A program made the position numbers and the translations under genes. This document shows positions 19,229 through 28,852 of a stretch of DNA of 64,000 nucleotides, piece by piece. Location: positions 99,735,445 through 99,799,444 of the forward strand of contig NC_080171.1 in the NCBI RefSeq assembly GCF_950295315.1, written 5' to 3'. The stretch comes from Erinaceus europaeus. Lineage: Eukaryota; Chordata; Mammalia; Eulipotyphla; Erinaceidae. The notes beneath the pieces were generated by a model, which saw only the letters and a list, made by a program, of their open reading frames with translations, made no database searches and was not told the DNA's origin. How positions within the stretch are numbered: position 1 is the first letter of the stretch; every line of letters starts with the position of its first letter.

Positions 19229-19350
19229 TTCTCCCACCAGAGCACTGCTCAGCTCTGGCTTATAATGGTTCAGGGACTTGAACCTGGGACTTTGGAGCCT
19301 CAGGCATAAGAGTATCTTTGCATAACCTTTATGCTATCTACCTCCGCACC
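19229..19350 (-). mobile_element. SINE class D, antisense
   Basis: CCCACCAGAGCACTGCTCAGCTC, GGGACTTTGGAGCCTCAGGC, CTTTATGCTATCTACC. Confidence 0.85.
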
Positions 19351-19363
19351 TTCTTTCTTTCTT

Positions 19364-19578
19364 TTTTTTTAATTTTTAAAAATATTTATTGGATAGAGAT
19401 AGCCAGAAATTTTGAGGGAAGGGGGTGACAAGAAGGGGAGAGAGACAGAGAGAGACACCTTCAGCCCTGCTTTACCACTCACAAAGCTTTCCCCTTGCAG
19501 GTGGGGACTAGGGGCTTGAACCCTGGTCCTTGAACACTATAACATGTATGCTCAACCAGGTGTGCCACCATCCAGCCC
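19364..19578 (-). mobile_element. SINE class C, antisense
   Basis: AAAATATTTATTGGATAGAG, GACACCTTCAGCCC, CTTGCAGGTGGGGACTAGG, GTGTGCCACCATCCAGCCCC. Confidence 0.88.
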
Positions 19579-19692
19579 CACACCTTTTTTCTTTTTTATA
19601 TCTATACTTTTGTTTAAAAATCCTTTTTTCTACACATTATAATCTTGATCCTGTGTTCTTTTAGACAGTCATTTAAAATTAAAAATTATTAC

Positions 19693-19789
19693 TGTGTGAT
19701 CCAGGAGGTATTGTAGTAAAATCTTGGACTATCAAGCCCGAATTTGATCCCTGGTAGCACATGTACCAGAGTGATGTCTGGTTTCCTTC

Positions 19790-19835
<46 letters not shown>

Positions 19836-19860
19836 CTCTCATTAATAAATGAAATATTTA
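19693..19860 (+). mobile_element. SINE class B, sense, with (TTTC)n in its tail region
   Basis: GTGATCCAGGAGGTATTGTAG, GAATTTGATCCCTGG, AGAGTGATGTCTGG, then (TTTC)n (about 19786-19836) in place of the usual TTTCTCTCTCC, and AATAAATGAAATA. Confidence 0.8.
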
Positions 19861-20059
19861 CCCCCCATGAGTAAAATATTTAAAAAATTATTATTGTAGG
19901 GGCAAGGAATATAGTTCTTTTTTTTCTTCAGTACAGCTCTCCCCTTCTGTCTAGAATAATTTCTTCTAACTCTTGCTACTATTTAATTCTTTGTTATGAT
20001 ACTTTATTAGTAGTCTACATTAAGCCATACTATTTGTTTTATGTTTTTCTTATTAAATC

Positions 20060-20190
20060 ATCATATCCTTGAAGACAAGAACTGTATCTTACTCTTTTTT
20101 TGGCATTCTCTATGATACTTAGAATAACCCATCACACATAGTAGGCTTTAAACAACAAGCATCTGTGGAATTAAATTGAATGTATGCTGT
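20060..20190 (+). mobile_element. L2 LINE 3' end, ancient
   Basis: CCTTGAAGACAAGAACTGTATC...CACATAGTAGGCTTTAAACAAC follows the known L2 3' end (CCTTGAGGGCAGGGAC...ACATAGTAGG). Confidence 0.6.
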
Positions 20191-20268
20191 CTCTTCTTAG
20201 GTCCAGACCCTTTTATATCTCCCCCAATTTCTGAACTTTATTCTTTCTTGAATCCAAAGCTGATTTTC

Positions 20269-20503
20269 TTTTTTTTTTTTTAAGTATTTTATTTATTTAT
20301 TTATTTATTTATCTATTTCAGTAGCGACAGGGAAATTCAGAGGGGATGGGGGGATAGAGAGGGAGAGAGACAGAGAGACACCTGCAGCCCTGCTTCATGA
20401 CTTGTGGAGCTTTCCCCCTATAGGTGGGGGCCAGAGGCTTAGAACCCAGGTCTTTGTGCACTGTAACATGTGTGCGCAACCAGGTGTGCCACCACCTGGC
20501 CCC
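20269..20503 (-). mobile_element. SINE class C, antisense, full length with TSD
   Basis: TSD CCAAAGCTGATTTTC at 20254-20268 and 20504-20518. (TTTA)n tail, CAGCGACAGGGAAATTCAG-type body, CCTATAGGTGGGGGCC, and CCACCACCTGGCCCC. Confidence 0.92.
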
Positions 20504-20771
20504 CCAAAGCTGATTTTCAACTGGCACACATTTGTTTGCTGGCACTAAAATACTGAACACCCCCTCCCTTCCAGGTTAGTGGTTAATTGCTGTTTTGAGC
20601 CCCTAATGCTACTATGGAGTTCCTCTCCTGGGGCGCCCAGGACCTTCTCATGATTCAGCATCTAGAACGACGACTGACCCAAGACAAGTCTCCCGGATCT
20701 TGTTCCTTGTAACAACAGCATTTATTTGCATGGGATGGTGCTTGTCACTTATCTTTTTAGTCTTAAAAAAA

Positions 20772-20980
20772 TTTGGGGCCAGATGATCATACATCTAGTT
20801 GAGTGCACACATTATAGTGTTAGAAGCCTGAAGTTCAAGCCCCAATCCTCTACCTGCAGGGAGGAAGTTTCACAATTAGTGAAGCAGTACTACAGATGTC
20901 TTTCTCTCCCTCTCTATCTCCCCCTTCCCTCTCAATTTCTCTCTGTCACTATCAAAAATAAATGAAGTAATTAAAATGTG
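20772..20980 (+). mobile_element. SINE class C, sense
   Basis: TTGGGGCCAGATGATCATACATC, GAAGTTCAAGCCCC, CTACCTGCAGGGAGGAAG, CTCAATTTCTCTCTGTCAC, AATAAATGAAG. 20519-20771 upstream shows nothing I recognise. Confidence 0.82.
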
Positions 20981-20984
20981 TAAA

Positions 20985-21177
20985 TAAATTTGTTAGTGAT
21001 TTAGTAGTGGCTACAAGTTCATGTAGTTCTATTTTCCACAAGTAAACAAAACCATCTTTCTGGTAGTTGTCTTTCAGATTTTTGTTTACTTCACTAAGTA
21101 TAATCACCTCTAGTTTCATCCATTTTGTCTCAAAGGATACAGTGCCATCTTTTTATTTTTGTAATTCTTTTTAGATT
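20985..21177 (-). mobile_element. Ancient L1, antisense (first piece of a split copy)
   Basis: TTCTGGTAGTTGTCTTTCAGAT...CTTCACTAAGTATAATCACCTC...GTTTCATCCATTTTGTCTC. It continues at 21655-21696 (CAGAATAATAGTCCATTGAG) and 24416-24640. Confidence 0.65.
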
Positions 21178-21447
21178 TTTTTAATTTTTAAAAATATTTA
21201 TTCCCTTCTGTTGCCCTTGCTGTTTTATTGTTGTTGTTCTTGATGTCATCGTTGTTGGATAGGACAGAGAGAAATGGAGAGAGAAGGGAAAGACAGGGAG
21301 AGAAAGACAGACACCTGCAGACCTGCTTCACCGCCTGTGAAGCGACTCCCCTGCAGGGGGGAGCCGGGGGCTCAAAGCAGGATCTTTACATTGGTCCTTG
21401 CACTTTGCGCTACCTGTGCTTAACCCATTGTGTTACCACCCGACTCC
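21178..21447 (-). mobile_element. SINE class A, antisense
   Basis: TTATTCCCTTCTGTTGCCC, TTGTTGGATAGGACAG, CCCTGCAGGGGGGAGCCGG, ATTGTGTTACCACCCGACTCCC. Confidence 0.9.
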
Positions 21448-21452
21448 CAGGA

Positions 21453-21648
21453 TTTTTTAAAATCTTTATTGGACAGAAACAGCCAGAAATGGAGAGAGGG
21501 AAGGGGGAGATAGAGAGGGTGAGAGACTCCTGCAGCACTGCTTCACCACTTGCAAAGCTTTCCCCCTTCAGGTGGGGACGGGGATGTCAAACCCAGGCCC
21601 TTGCACGTTGTAACATGTGCACTGAACCAGGTGTGCCACCACCCAGCC
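21453..21648 (-). mobile_element. SINE class C, antisense
   Basis: AAATCTTTATTGGACAGAAACAG, GAGACTCCTGCAGCACTGC, CCCTTCAGGTGGGGACGG, GGTGTGCCACCACCCAGCCCC. Confidence 0.88.
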
Positions 21649-22120
21649 CCCCTAGTGCCATCTTTTAAAATTACAGAATAATAGTCCATTGAGTAAGGAA
21701 CCCATAACTTCTTTTTTTTTTTTTTTTATCAAAGCCTTGGTGATATTTTTTAATTATATCAGTCTTTTTTTTAAATTTTTTAATAATTTATTTCTTTATT
21801 GGGGAATTAATGTTTTACATTCAACAGTAAATACAATAGTTTGTACATGCATAACATTCCCCAGATTCCCATTTAACAATACAACCCCCACTATGTCATT
21901 CATCATCTTTCATGGACCTGTATTCTGCCCAGCCACCCACCCACCCCAGAGTCTTTTACTTTGGTGTAATACTCCAATTCCATTTCAGGTTCGACTTGTG
22001 TTTTCTTTTCTAATCTTGTTTTTCAACTTCGGCCTGAGAGTGAAATCATCCCATATTCATCTTTCTGTTTCTGACTTATTTCACTCAACATGATTTTTTT
22101 CAAGGTCCATCCAAGATCAG

Positions 22121-22429
22121 CTAAAAACTGTGAAGCATTAAGTAGTGTCCATTCCTATCTTTTTTAATCTTATGTATTTTAAAGTCTATCATGTCAGATA
22201 TGAGAATAGCTGTTCCTGCCCTTTTTTGTGGGCCATTGGCTTGAATGATAGTTTTCCATCCTTTCACTTTAAGTCTGTGTTTGTCTTGTTGAGTTAGGTG
22301 AGTTTCCTGTAGACAACATATTGTTGGGTTGTGTTTTCTGATCCATCTTCCTACTCTGTGTCTTTTAATAGGTGAATTCAGGCCATTCACATTTATTGAT
22401 ATCAAAGATTGAAGATATTTTAACGCCAT
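22121..22429 (-). pseudogene. L1 ORF2 stub (start of endonuclease domain only)
   Basis: Opens MALKYLQSLISINVNGLNSP and reaches the QETH endonuclease motif, then about residue 98 runs into the deletion join and ends after about 100 residues. Most of the endonuclease and all of the reverse transcriptase are absent, so this copy cannot supply ORF2 function. Confidence 0.88.
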
Positions 22430-22485
22430 TCTTGTAGAGTTTTAGAGTGATTTGATATATGTTCTATTTGTGGTGGTCTGGTTGT

Positions 22486-23460
22486 TTATAGGAAACCTTT
22501 CAGAACTTCTTTCAAGGCAGGCTTGGTGATGGTTGCTTCCTTCAACTGTTGCTTGTCTGAGAAGGTTTTGATGCTTCCATCTAGTCTGAATGACAATCTA
22601 GCAGGATATAGTATTCTTGGCTGAAAGCCTTTCTCATTGAGCACTCGATAGATATCTTGCCATTCTCTTCTGGCCTGTAGTGTTTGTATGGAGAAGTCTG
22701 CTGCTAATCTTATGGGTTTTCCTTTGTAGGTGACTCTTTGTTTTTCTCTTACAGCCTTGAGGATCCTTTCTTTATCCTTATTCCTTTCCAATCTAAGTAT
22801 GACATGTCTTGGTGTCTTTAGGTCTGGGTTAATTCTGTTTGGGACCCTCTGGGCTTCTTGAATCTTTATGTCTTTGGTGTTGTCTAGACTAGAGAAATTT
22901 TCAGCTATTATGGCCTGGAGAACGCTTTCTTCCTCCCCTTCTCTTTCTTCCTCTGGTAAGCCAATAATGCGTATATTGTTTCTTTTGAAGTCATCCCATA
23001 GGACTCTGTTGTTGTTTTCAGCATCTCTTAATCTCTTTTTGAGATCTCTTACTTCTTTTTTAGTTGTCTCTAATTCATCCTCAATCTTGCTAATTCTGTC
23101 TTCAGCCTCATTGATTCTATTCTCTCTGCCCTCTACTGCTTTCTGGAGTTCATCTATTTTGTTGCCCTGCTCTGATACTGTTTTAGCTTGTTCAGCTAGT
23201 TGCCTTCTTAGCTCAGCGATTTCAGCTTTCAGCTCTCTAATAACCATGAGATTATTAGAATTTTCTTCCATATTCTCATTTGTTGTTCCTGCATTTCTGA
23301 TTACAAGTTTTTCAAATTCTTTACTCACTCCTGTTATTATTTCCTTAGCTAATGTTTGGATGTTGAACTCGTTGTTTTGTGCTTCGCCCTCTGGAGGACT
23401 TTTAGCTGGACTCTTGTCCTGGTTCGAGTCTCCATTATTTTTTCTTGTTGTTTTAACCAT
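22486..23460 (-). CDS. L1 ORF1 protein (RNA-binding chaperone), open reading frame intact
   Basis: 324 residues, uninterrupted. N-terminal basic segment (MVKTTRKNNGDSNQDKSP), a long heptad-rich coiled coil (roughly residues 60-150), an RRM-like part with NNIRIIGLPEE (about 160-170), and a C-terminal domain with TPRHVILRL and RILYPARLSF. L1 ORF1p forms trimers that coat L1 RNA during target-primed reverse transcription. The frameshifted copy at 31757-32727 is nearly identical. The length suits a mammalian ORF1p. ORF2 of the same element is gone, so any product could at most act in trans. Expression is not shown by sequence. Confidence 0.88.
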   Translation of the reverse strand: MVKTTRKNNGDSNQDKSPAKSPPEGEAQNNEFNIQTLAKEIITGVSKEFEKLVIRNAGTTNENMEENSNNLMVIRELKAEIAELRRQLAEQAKTVSEQGNKIDELQKAVEGRENRINEAEDRISKIEDELETTKKEVRDLKKRLRDAENNNRVLWDDFKRNNIRIIGLPEEEREGEEESVLQAIIAENFSSLDNTKDIKIQEAQRVPNRINPDLKTPRHVILRLERNKDKERILKAVREKQRVTYKGKPIRLAADFSIQTLQARREWQDIYRVLNEKGFQPRILYPARLSFRLDGSIKTFSDKQQLKEATITKPALKEVLKGFL

Positions 23461-24107
23461 TTTATATAAGTTAAGAGGTTTTTCAATCCCTGAGTTGGAG
23501 TTCAGTGGTGTAAAAGCCTTTTTTTTTTCCCCCTGTAGGCTATGGTAGCCTGAGGGCTTTTAAACTATCAATAGGCTTCTTGGCTTAATCAATGACTCCT
23601 GACCAAGAGATAAAGCAGGGTGTGGCAGAGATAATCCAGTGGTTATGCAAAGAGACTTTCACAGCCCTTCAGCTATACCACCGAGGTATAGGTCTTCTCC
23701 TGAGTTTCCCGGTTAGATCTCTGTGCCCTGGTGTCCCTCCCTGTTGCTCCTCCAGATTCTGATGGTAGTAGCAATGGAGACTCAGAGTTGTACTTGGTGA
23801 GTCTCTGGGGAGTCCTTTCCTCCCTTCAGCTGTCCCCTTGTTGGTGGAGCAGACTGGAGGTGGTGTCTCCACTGACAAACTGTTGAACTGTTAGCAGTCA
23901 CTTAATCTCTCCTTAGGCCCCTCTCTCCTCTCTATCACCAGCCACGCATGTTTGTACTCACGGGTGATTTACTGGGTTCCTGTGGTCATTATAGTCCTGT
24001 CTTGTTTTTGGTCCGGGTGGTCTCCTTTGGTATTCCTAGTTGATCCGGGAGAGGAGAGGAGAGGAAAGTGATCTGCTGCTCGTAGCTCCGCCTCCGGAAG
24101 TCCTCCT

Positions 24108-24399
24108 TTTTTTTTTAAATAGGTTTTTTAAATGTTTATTTTCTTTTGTTGCCCTTGTTTTTCATTATTGTAGTTATTATTGTTGTCATCATTGTTGGAT
24201 AGGATAGAGAGAAATGGAGAGAGGAGGGGAAGACAGAGAGGAGGAGAGAAACATAGACATCTGCAGACCTGCTTCACCGCCTGTGAAGCGACTCCCCTGC
24301 TGGTGGGGAGCCGGGGCCTCAAACCGGGATCCTTACTCCGGTAGGCCTTGGTGCTTTGCGTCACATGCAATTGACCCGCTGTGCTACCGCCTGACTCCC
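24108..24399 (-). mobile_element. SINE class A, antisense, abutting L1 5' end and TSD
   Basis: Poly-T side touches the 5' end of the L1 (24107) and the head complement GCTACCGCCTGACTCCCG touches the TSD half at 24400. Both elements share one orientation and apparently one TSD pair. See findings. Confidence 0.9.
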
Positions 24400-24415
24400 G
24401 GAACCTGTAACTTCT

Positions 24416-24640
24416 TTATCCAGTCATCCACTGATGGGCATTTAGCTTGCTCCCACCCCTTGGCTATTGTGAATAAGGAGCTATGAACAGAGGACTGCAT
24501 ATGTCCCTTCAAATTAGTAATTAAATATTTTTGTATATATGCCTAAGAGTGCTACTGCTGGATCATAAGTTATTTCCACTTTTGTTTCAGGACTTCCCAT
24601 CTTGCTCTCTGTAGGAGACAAGCTGTGGTGTCTGTTATTT
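24416..24640 (-). mobile_element. Ancient L1, antisense, continuation after the L1/SINE insert
   Basis: ATCCAGTCATCCACTGATGGGC...GGCTATTGTGAATAAGGAGC...GCTACTGCTGGATCATAAG is the classic antisense L1 ORF2 3' block and follows on from 21696. Confidence 0.75.
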
Positions 24641-24644
24641 ATAA

Positions 24645-24768
24645 AGATATTTTATTTACTTATTTTTGCACCAGAGCCTCGTGTATGTGTGATTCTACTG
24701 CTCTTGGTGGATATTATTTCCTTTTAATTTCAGATAAAGACGAGAGAGAGAAAAGAGATACCATAGAA
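24645..24768 (-). mobile_element. Diverged SINE fragment, antisense
   Basis: TTATTTTTGCACCAGAGCC...GTGTGATTCTACTGCTC...GAGAAAAGAGATACCATAG resembles the E class. Cut by the following A insertion. Confidence 0.45.
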
Positions 24769-24778
24769 TTGCGCCACC

Positions 24779-25074
24779 TGAGGAGTCGGGCGGTAGCGCA
24801 GCGGGTTAAGCGCACGTGGCGCAAAGCGCAAGGACCCGGGTTTGAGCCCCCGGCTCCCCACCTGCAGGGGCCTTGCTTCACAAGCGGTGAAGCAGGTCTG
24901 TAGGTGTCTGTCTTTCTCTCCTCCTCTCTGTCTTCCCCTCCTCTCTCCATTTCTCTCTGTCCTATCTAACAACGACATAAATAACAACAATAACAACAAT
25001 AATAACTACAACAACAATAAAAGACAACAAGGGCAACAAAAGGGAAAATAAATAAATATAAAAATATTTTAAAA
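24779..25074 (+). mobile_element. SINE class A, sense, full-length, low divergence
   Basis: Head GAGTCGGGCGGTAGCGCAGC, GGGTTTGAGCCCCCGG, full pyrimidine block and (AACAACAATAA)n tail. Flanks AGAATTGCGCCACCTG and AGAATTGCTTCACCTG look like a TSD with two changes. Confidence 0.93.
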
Positions 25075-25084
25075 AAAGAATTGC

Positions 25085-25180
25085 TTCACCTGTTCAAAGA
25101 GCTCCCCAGTAGCACATGTTCCAGAGTGATGTCTGTTTTTTTTCCTCTCCTCCTATCCCCCTCATTAATAAAATAAAACC
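25085..25180 (+). mobile_element. SINE class B, sense, 3' part
   Basis: AGTAGCACATGTTCCAGAGTG through ATGTCTG to CATTAATAAAATAAAACC. The head side is lost. Confidence 0.7.
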
Positions 25181-25695
25181 AACCACAATTCATGAGTTAT
25201 GTACATGACTGTGACAGAGCAGTTCTTAAGCTTCAAGCCTGCTTTCAAAGCACATTCCCTCTTAAAAAGAATCTATATTAGGTTTCAGTATTTCTTATAG
25301 ATGATGAAAATTTACCCTGCCTTATTCTGAACCTACACTCTCACATTTCTTTTCTTAATGTTTATTTTATGTCCCAAACAGGTAAATAATTTATCCTAGA
25401 TAAAAGAAGTAAATAATTTATCCTAGATTAAAATTTTGGTAATTTCTGTATCAGGTGAGTATGATTTGTTCCCCTGAATTTAGGGTTGCATAGAGAAAAT
25501 GTGACATGGATTGTCACATTGTCATAGAACACAGAGTTCTATTTAACTTTGAAGTAAAGCAAACTTTCATATTTAAGTACTATTATCCCTAGAGGCATAG
25601 GCTATGCAATTAAGTATTAGCCTGTCTTCTCCGTGTAAATGAGTTAGACTGGTGTTTCTTCTAAAATAACTTAGTGATTATATGTATTTTAAATA
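25181..25695. other. Unique intronic sequence
   Basis: AT-rich, with a local doublet of GTAAATAATTTATCCTAGAT at about 25381 and 25409. No gene or known repeat recognised. Confidence 0.5.
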
Positions 25696-27358
25696 GGGCC
25701 CCCACACTTATGGACATCTAATCTTTGACAAAGGTGCCCAGACTATTAAATGGGGAAAGCAAAGGCTCTTCAACAAATGGTGTTGGAAACAATGGGTTGA
25801 AAACATGCAGAAAATGAAACTGAACCACTGTATTTCACCAAATACAAAAGTCAATTCCAAGTGGATCAAGGACTTGGGTGTTAGACCAGAAACTATCAGA
25901 TACTTAGAGGAAAATATTGGCAGAACTCTTTTCCATATAAATTTTTTTTACTCTTTTTTATTTATTTATTTATTTTATTTATTTATTCCCTTTTTGTTGC
26001 CCTTGTTGTTTTATTGTTGTAGTTATTATTATTATTATTATTGTTGTCATCGTTGTTGGATAGGACAGAGAGAAACAGAGAGAGGAGGGGAAGACAGAGA
26101 GGGGGAGAGAAAGATAGACACCTGCAGACCTGCTTCATCGCCTGTGAAGTGACTTCCCTGCAGGTGGGGAGCTGGGGTTCGAACCGGGATCCCCATTGCC
26201 GGTCCTTGTGCTTTGCGCGACCTGCGCTTAACCCGCTGTGCTACAGCCCGACTCCCTCCATATAAAATTTAAAGACATCTACAATGAAACAAATCCAATT
26301 ACAAAGAAGACTAAGGCAAGCATAAACCTATGGGACTACATCAGATTAAAAAGCTTCTACACAGCAAACCACTACCCAAACCAAGAGACCCCTCACAGAA
26401 TGGGAGAAGATCTTTACATGCCATACATCAGACAAGAGGCTAATAACCAGAATAAATAAAGACTCAGCCACAAGAAAATAGATAACCCCCTCCAAAAATG
26501 GGGGGAGGACATGGACAGAATATTCACCACAGAAGAGATATAAAAGGCTGAGAAACACATGAAAAAATGCTTCCAGTCTCTGATTGTCAGAGAAATGCAA
26601 ATAAAGACAACGATGAGATACCACTTCACTCCTGTGAGAATGTCATACATCAGAAAAGGTAACAGCAGCAAATGCTGGAGAGGTTGTGGGTCAAAGGAAC
26701 CCTCCTGCACTGCTGGTGGGAATGTAAATTGGTCCAACCTCTGTGGAGAGCAGTCTGGAGAACTCTCACAAGACTAGAAATGGACCTACCCTATGATCCT
26801 GCAATTCCTCTCCTGGGGATATATCCTAAGGAACCCAACACACCCATCCAAAAAGGTCTGTGTACACATATGTTCTTGGCAGCACAATTTGTAATAGCCA
26901 AAACCTGGAAGCAACCCAGGTGTCCAACACCTGGGTTGAGATGAATGGCTGAGCAAGTTGTGGTATATATACACAATGGAATACTACTCAGCTATAAAAA
27001 TTGGTGACTTCACCGTTTTCAGCCGATCTTGGATGGACCTTGAAAAATTCATGTTCAGTGAAATAAGTCAGAAACAGAAGGATGAATATGGGATGATCTC
27101 ACTCTCAGGCAGCAGTTGAAAAACAAGATCAGAAGAGAAAACACAAGTAGAACCTGAAATGGAATTGGCATATCGCATCAAAGTAAAAGACTCTGGGGTG
27201 GGTGGGTGGGAAGAATACAGGTCCAAGAAGAATGACAAAGAACCTAGTGGGGGTTGTATTGTTATATGGGAAACTGGGGAATGTTATGCATGTAGAAACT
27301 ATTGTATTTACTGTCAAATGTAAAACATTAATTCCCCAATAAAGAAATTTAAAAAAAT
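25696..27358 (+). mobile_element. Young L1 3' portion, sense, 5' truncated, split by a SINE
   Basis: Begins at GGCCCCCACACTTATGGACA (equivalent to 35500 of the long copy) and reaches CCCCAATAAAGAAATTTAAAAAAA. The terminal ORF2 reading is disrupted by substitutions and indels, and a TCCAACACCTGGGTTGAG change replaces the usual AACAACAGATGAG. Interrupted at 25944-26258. Confidence 0.92.
25944..26258 (-). mobile_element. SINE class A, antisense, nested in L1
   Basis: TCCATATAAATTT on the left and TCCATATAAAATTT on the right (26257-26270) mark the target duplication within L1 ORF2. Complete body and head complement CGCTGTGCTACAGCCCGACTCC. Confidence 0.93.
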
Positions 27359-27448
27359 GATACCATAGGGAAAGTTCACTAGAATTTATGTAGCTTCTAG
27401 TTTAGCAGCTTATTTCTAAAGTTAGTTCTTTAAAAATAACAGTTTGGG

Positions 27449-27572
27449 GGGGTAGGGAAAAAGCACAGTGCTTCTGTGCGCTGGACTTATATGCCTGACT
27501 TCCCAGGCGCAACGCCACAACCATGCAGTGCTCTGGTCTCTCTCGTACTTTCATATAAATAAATACATATTT
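27449..27572 (+). mobile_element. Diverged tRNA-type SINE, sense
   Basis: GGGTAGGGAAAAAGCACAGTGC, ATGCCTGACTTCCCAGG, CAGTGCTCTGG, CATATAAATAAATACATA. D-like. Confidence 0.5.
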
Positions 27573-27796
27573 TTTGTGTTTTTTTAATCATTATTATTAT
27601 TGTTGTTGTTGTCATTGTTGTTGGATAGGACAGAGAGAGGAGGGGGAGAGAAAGTTAGACACCTGCAGACCTGCTTCACCGCTTGTGAAGCGACCCCCTG
27701 CAGGTGGGGAACTGGGGCCTCAAACCGGGATCCTTATGCTGGTCCTTGCGCTGTGCGTCATGTGCACTTAACCTGCTGTACTACCGCCCAGACCCT
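27573..27796 (-). mobile_element. SINE class A, antisense, with TSD
   Basis: TAAATAAATACAT precedes (27557) and follows (27796) the insert. GGATAGGACAGAGAGAGG is joined to GGGGGAGAGAAAG by a small deletion. Head complement GCTGTACTACCGCCCAGACC. Confidence 0.9.
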
Positions 27797-28184
27797 AAAT
27801 AAATACATCTTTAAAAGACATCTTGTAAATTTTGCTACTCAGCTGTAAATCTTATAACTAAAAAACTTCACTATTTCCCAGGCCAGATTCAGTATATATA
27901 TATATATACCAGATTTCTGGTATATTCATAATGTTGCATAACCATCCCCACATATAATTACTGATTGTTTCTGTCACTGTAGCAAGAATACTCCTGCCTG
28001 TTCACAGGTAGCATCAACCTGCCTCCAGTAGCCCTTAACAACTACTGATTTACTTTGTGTCTCTGGATTTATGTATACTGAACATTTTATGTAAAAGGAG
28101 TCATATGTCTTTTGACTTTTTGTATCTGACTTCTTTCACTTACTATGTTTTTATAATTTGTCTCTGGTGTATGTACTTCATTTT
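27797..28184 (-). mobile_element. Ancient L1, antisense (probable), with short (TA)n
   Basis: CATAACCATCCCCACATATAATT...CAAGAATACTCCTGCCTG is unassigned. TTTATGTAAAAGGAGTCATATG...GTATCTGACTTCTTTCACTTA (28087-28142) is clear antisense L1. (TA)n at 27894-27907. Confidence 0.5.
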
Positions 28185-28672
28185 ATTTTTAAATTTTATT
28201 TATAAGTTGGAAATATTGACAAGGCCATAGGATAAGAGGGGTATAATTCCACACAATTCCCACCAGGAGAATTACGTATACAATTCCCTCCCTTAAAAGC
28301 TTTCCCATTCTTTTTTTTTTTTTTTTCATTTTCCTCCAGGGTTATCTCTGGGGCTCGGTGCCTGTTCTATGAATCCACTGCTCCTGGAGGCCATTTTTCC
28401 CGTTTTATTTCCCTTGTTATTATTATCATTGTTGATGATGTCATTGTTGTTGGATAGGACAGAGAGAAATGGAGACAGGAGGGGAAGACAGAGAGGGGGA
28501 GAGAGAGATAGACACTTGCAGACCTGCTTCACCACTTGTGAAGCGACCCCCCTGCTGGTGGGGAGCTGGTTGCTTGAACTCTGATCCTTGCACCAGTCCT
28601 TGTACTTTGCGCCATGTGCAGGTGACCTGCTGTGCTACTACCTCCCTCCCCCCCATTCTTTATCCTTCTGGT
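28185..28672 (-). mobile_element. X element 3' part, antisense, split by a SINE
   Basis: TTTATAAGTTGGAAATATTGACAAGGCCATAGGATAAGAGGGG...CAATTCCCACCAGG...AAAGCTTTCCCATTC matches the left end of 28853-30335 and resumes after the SINE with TTTATCCTTCTGG. It sits inside the same ancient L1. Confidence 0.7.
28311..28650 (-). mobile_element. SINE class A, antisense, long form, nested in X
   Basis: CCCATTCTTT occurs at both edges (28303 and 28654). Poly-T, TTTTCCTCCAGGGTTATCTC, GAATCCACTGCTCCTGGAGG, body, head side GACCTGCTGTGCTACTACC. Confidence 0.9.
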
Positions 28673-28852
28673 GTCATTCCTTTTTTTTACTGCTGAATAA
28701 AATGGATACATTAAGTGAGTACAGTACATTTTGTCTGTCCACTCATCAGTTGATGGATATTTGGGTTATCTTCATATTAAAGCTTTTTTGAAATATGCTG
28801 CTATAAACATTTGTGATAAGTTTTTGTGTGACTGTATGTTGTCATTTCTTTT
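28673..28852 (-). mobile_element. Ancient L1, antisense, continuation
   Basis: TACTGCTGAATAAAATGGATAC...TCCACTCATCAGTTGATGG...ATATGCTGCTATAAACATTTG; ends at the TSD TGTTGTCATTTCTTTT (28837-28852). Confidence 0.75.

Larger units (their letters stand above)
21713..24107 (-). mobile_element. Young L1, internally deleted, with intact ORF1 and extra 3' tail sequence
   Basis: Reading on the minus strand: 5' end GACTTCCGGAGGCGGAGC (near 24097), 5' UTR, open ORF1 (23460-22486), the first part of ORF2 (22429 on), then a join near 22136-22138 to the last 370 bases of the L1 (terminal ORF2/3' end), AATAAAG near 21798 and an A-rich tail. Compared with 30865-36874, about 3.4 kb of ORF2 is missing. Beyond the first A tail lie 37 bases with an ATTAAA signal and a second A16 tail (21712-21727), then the TSD half GGAACCCATAACTTCT (21697-21712). 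The partner half, GGAACCTGTAACTTCT, is at 24400-24415, beyond a SINE. Confidence 0.9.

Noticed and set aside
22868..23548. 226-codon plus-strand frame opposite L1 ORF1 (also 130 codons opposite the second copy)
   Set aside because: A Ser/Leu-rich mirror of the ORF1 coiled coil. Its presence in both copies follows from ORF1 conservation; no independent sign of coding.
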